Origin: Maribacter sp.
Lineage (GTDB): Bacteria > Bacteroidota > Bacteroidia > Flavobacteriales > Flavobacteriaceae
DNA: 5,074 bases
Direction: 5' to 3'
Assembly (NCBI GenBank): GCA_003232155.1
Contig: QILY01000037.1
Coordinates: 1-5,074 of the forward strand
Of this stretch, positions 5,008 to 5,074 are shown piece by piece. Made by a program: the position numbers and the translations under genes. Position 1 is the stretch's first letter; the number at the start of each line of letters is the position of its first letter. Below the pieces are notes generated by a model, which saw nothing but the letters and a program-made list of their open reading frames with translations, was not told the origin of the DNA and did not search any database.

Positions 5008-5074
5008 CGGTCATCTTTTTTTCCAATTCGTTAATTTCGTTTACAATCTTAGGTAAATTCTTAAAGTGAACATA
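4991..5074 (-). CDS. lpxD: LpxD, C-terminal end (partial, continues past the right edge)
   Basis: Only the last 27 codons and the TAA stop lie in the window. They read YVHFKNLPKIVNEINELEKK and end in MTGDNKK. The segment FKNLPK followed by a charged amphipathic helix is typical of the C-terminal tail of LpxD, the UDP-3-O-acyl-glucosamine N-acyltransferase, after the beta-helix. The position directly upstream of lpxC-fabZ fits the usual Bacteroidota order lpxD, lpxC-fabZ, lpxA. The stop lies 17 nt inside lpxC-fabZ, so the two genes overlap in different frames and are probably translationally coupled. No catalytic residues are visible, so the assignment rests on tail sequence and gene order. 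Confidence 0.8.
   Translation of the reverse strand, partial: YVHFKNLPKIVNEINELEKKMTGDNKK

Overview
The window is AT-rich bacterial DNA in which every supported gene lies on the minus strand. The fused lpxC-fabZ gene, the stand-alone sucD, the mostly Shine-Dalgarno-poor starts and a TAnnTTTG-type -7 element point to the phylum Bacteroidota. The protein sequences look most like the Flavobacteriaceae. This placement is my recognition of the families, not the result of a search.

In transcription order (right to left) the layout is as follows. The last 27 codons of lpxD run in from the right edge (5074-4991). They overlap the bifunctional lpxC-fabZ gene (5007-3604, GTG start) by 17 nt. Its TAG stop directly abuts the ATG of lpxA (3603-2818). 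After a 67-nt spacer with a stem-loop comes efp, elongation factor P (2750-2184). After a 66-nt spacer with a second stem-loop comes an LpxD-like acyltransferase paralogue (2117-1176, TTG start). A 174-nt intergenic region follows, holding an interrupted long hairpin with a GC-rich REP-like palindrome in its apex and then a good Bacteroidota promoter. That promoter serves sucD (1001-129), the succinyl-CoA synthetase alpha subunit, which is closed by an intrinsic terminator at 85-53. The remaining 52 nt at the left edge hold nothing I can assign.

Functionally, lpxD, lpxC-fabZ, lpxA and probably the lpxD paralogue form a lipid A (outer-membrane lipopolysaccharide) initiation cluster. LpxA, LpxC and LpxD perform the first three acylation and deacetylation steps on UDP-GlcNAc. 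The fused FabZ domain acts on the same (R)-3-hydroxyacyl-ACP pool that LpxA and LpxD draw on. EF-P is a translation factor for proline-rich stalls. sucD belongs to the TCA cycle and appears to be a separate transcription unit.

I see no undescribed multi-gene system. The cluster is typical core genome for this group. The points most worth a second look are the REP-like palindrome nested in the hairpin at the lpxD-paralogue stop codon, the altered catalytic-region residues of that paralogue, the PGKGP loop of EF-P, and three further hairpins, two in the efp spacers and one inside lpxC.
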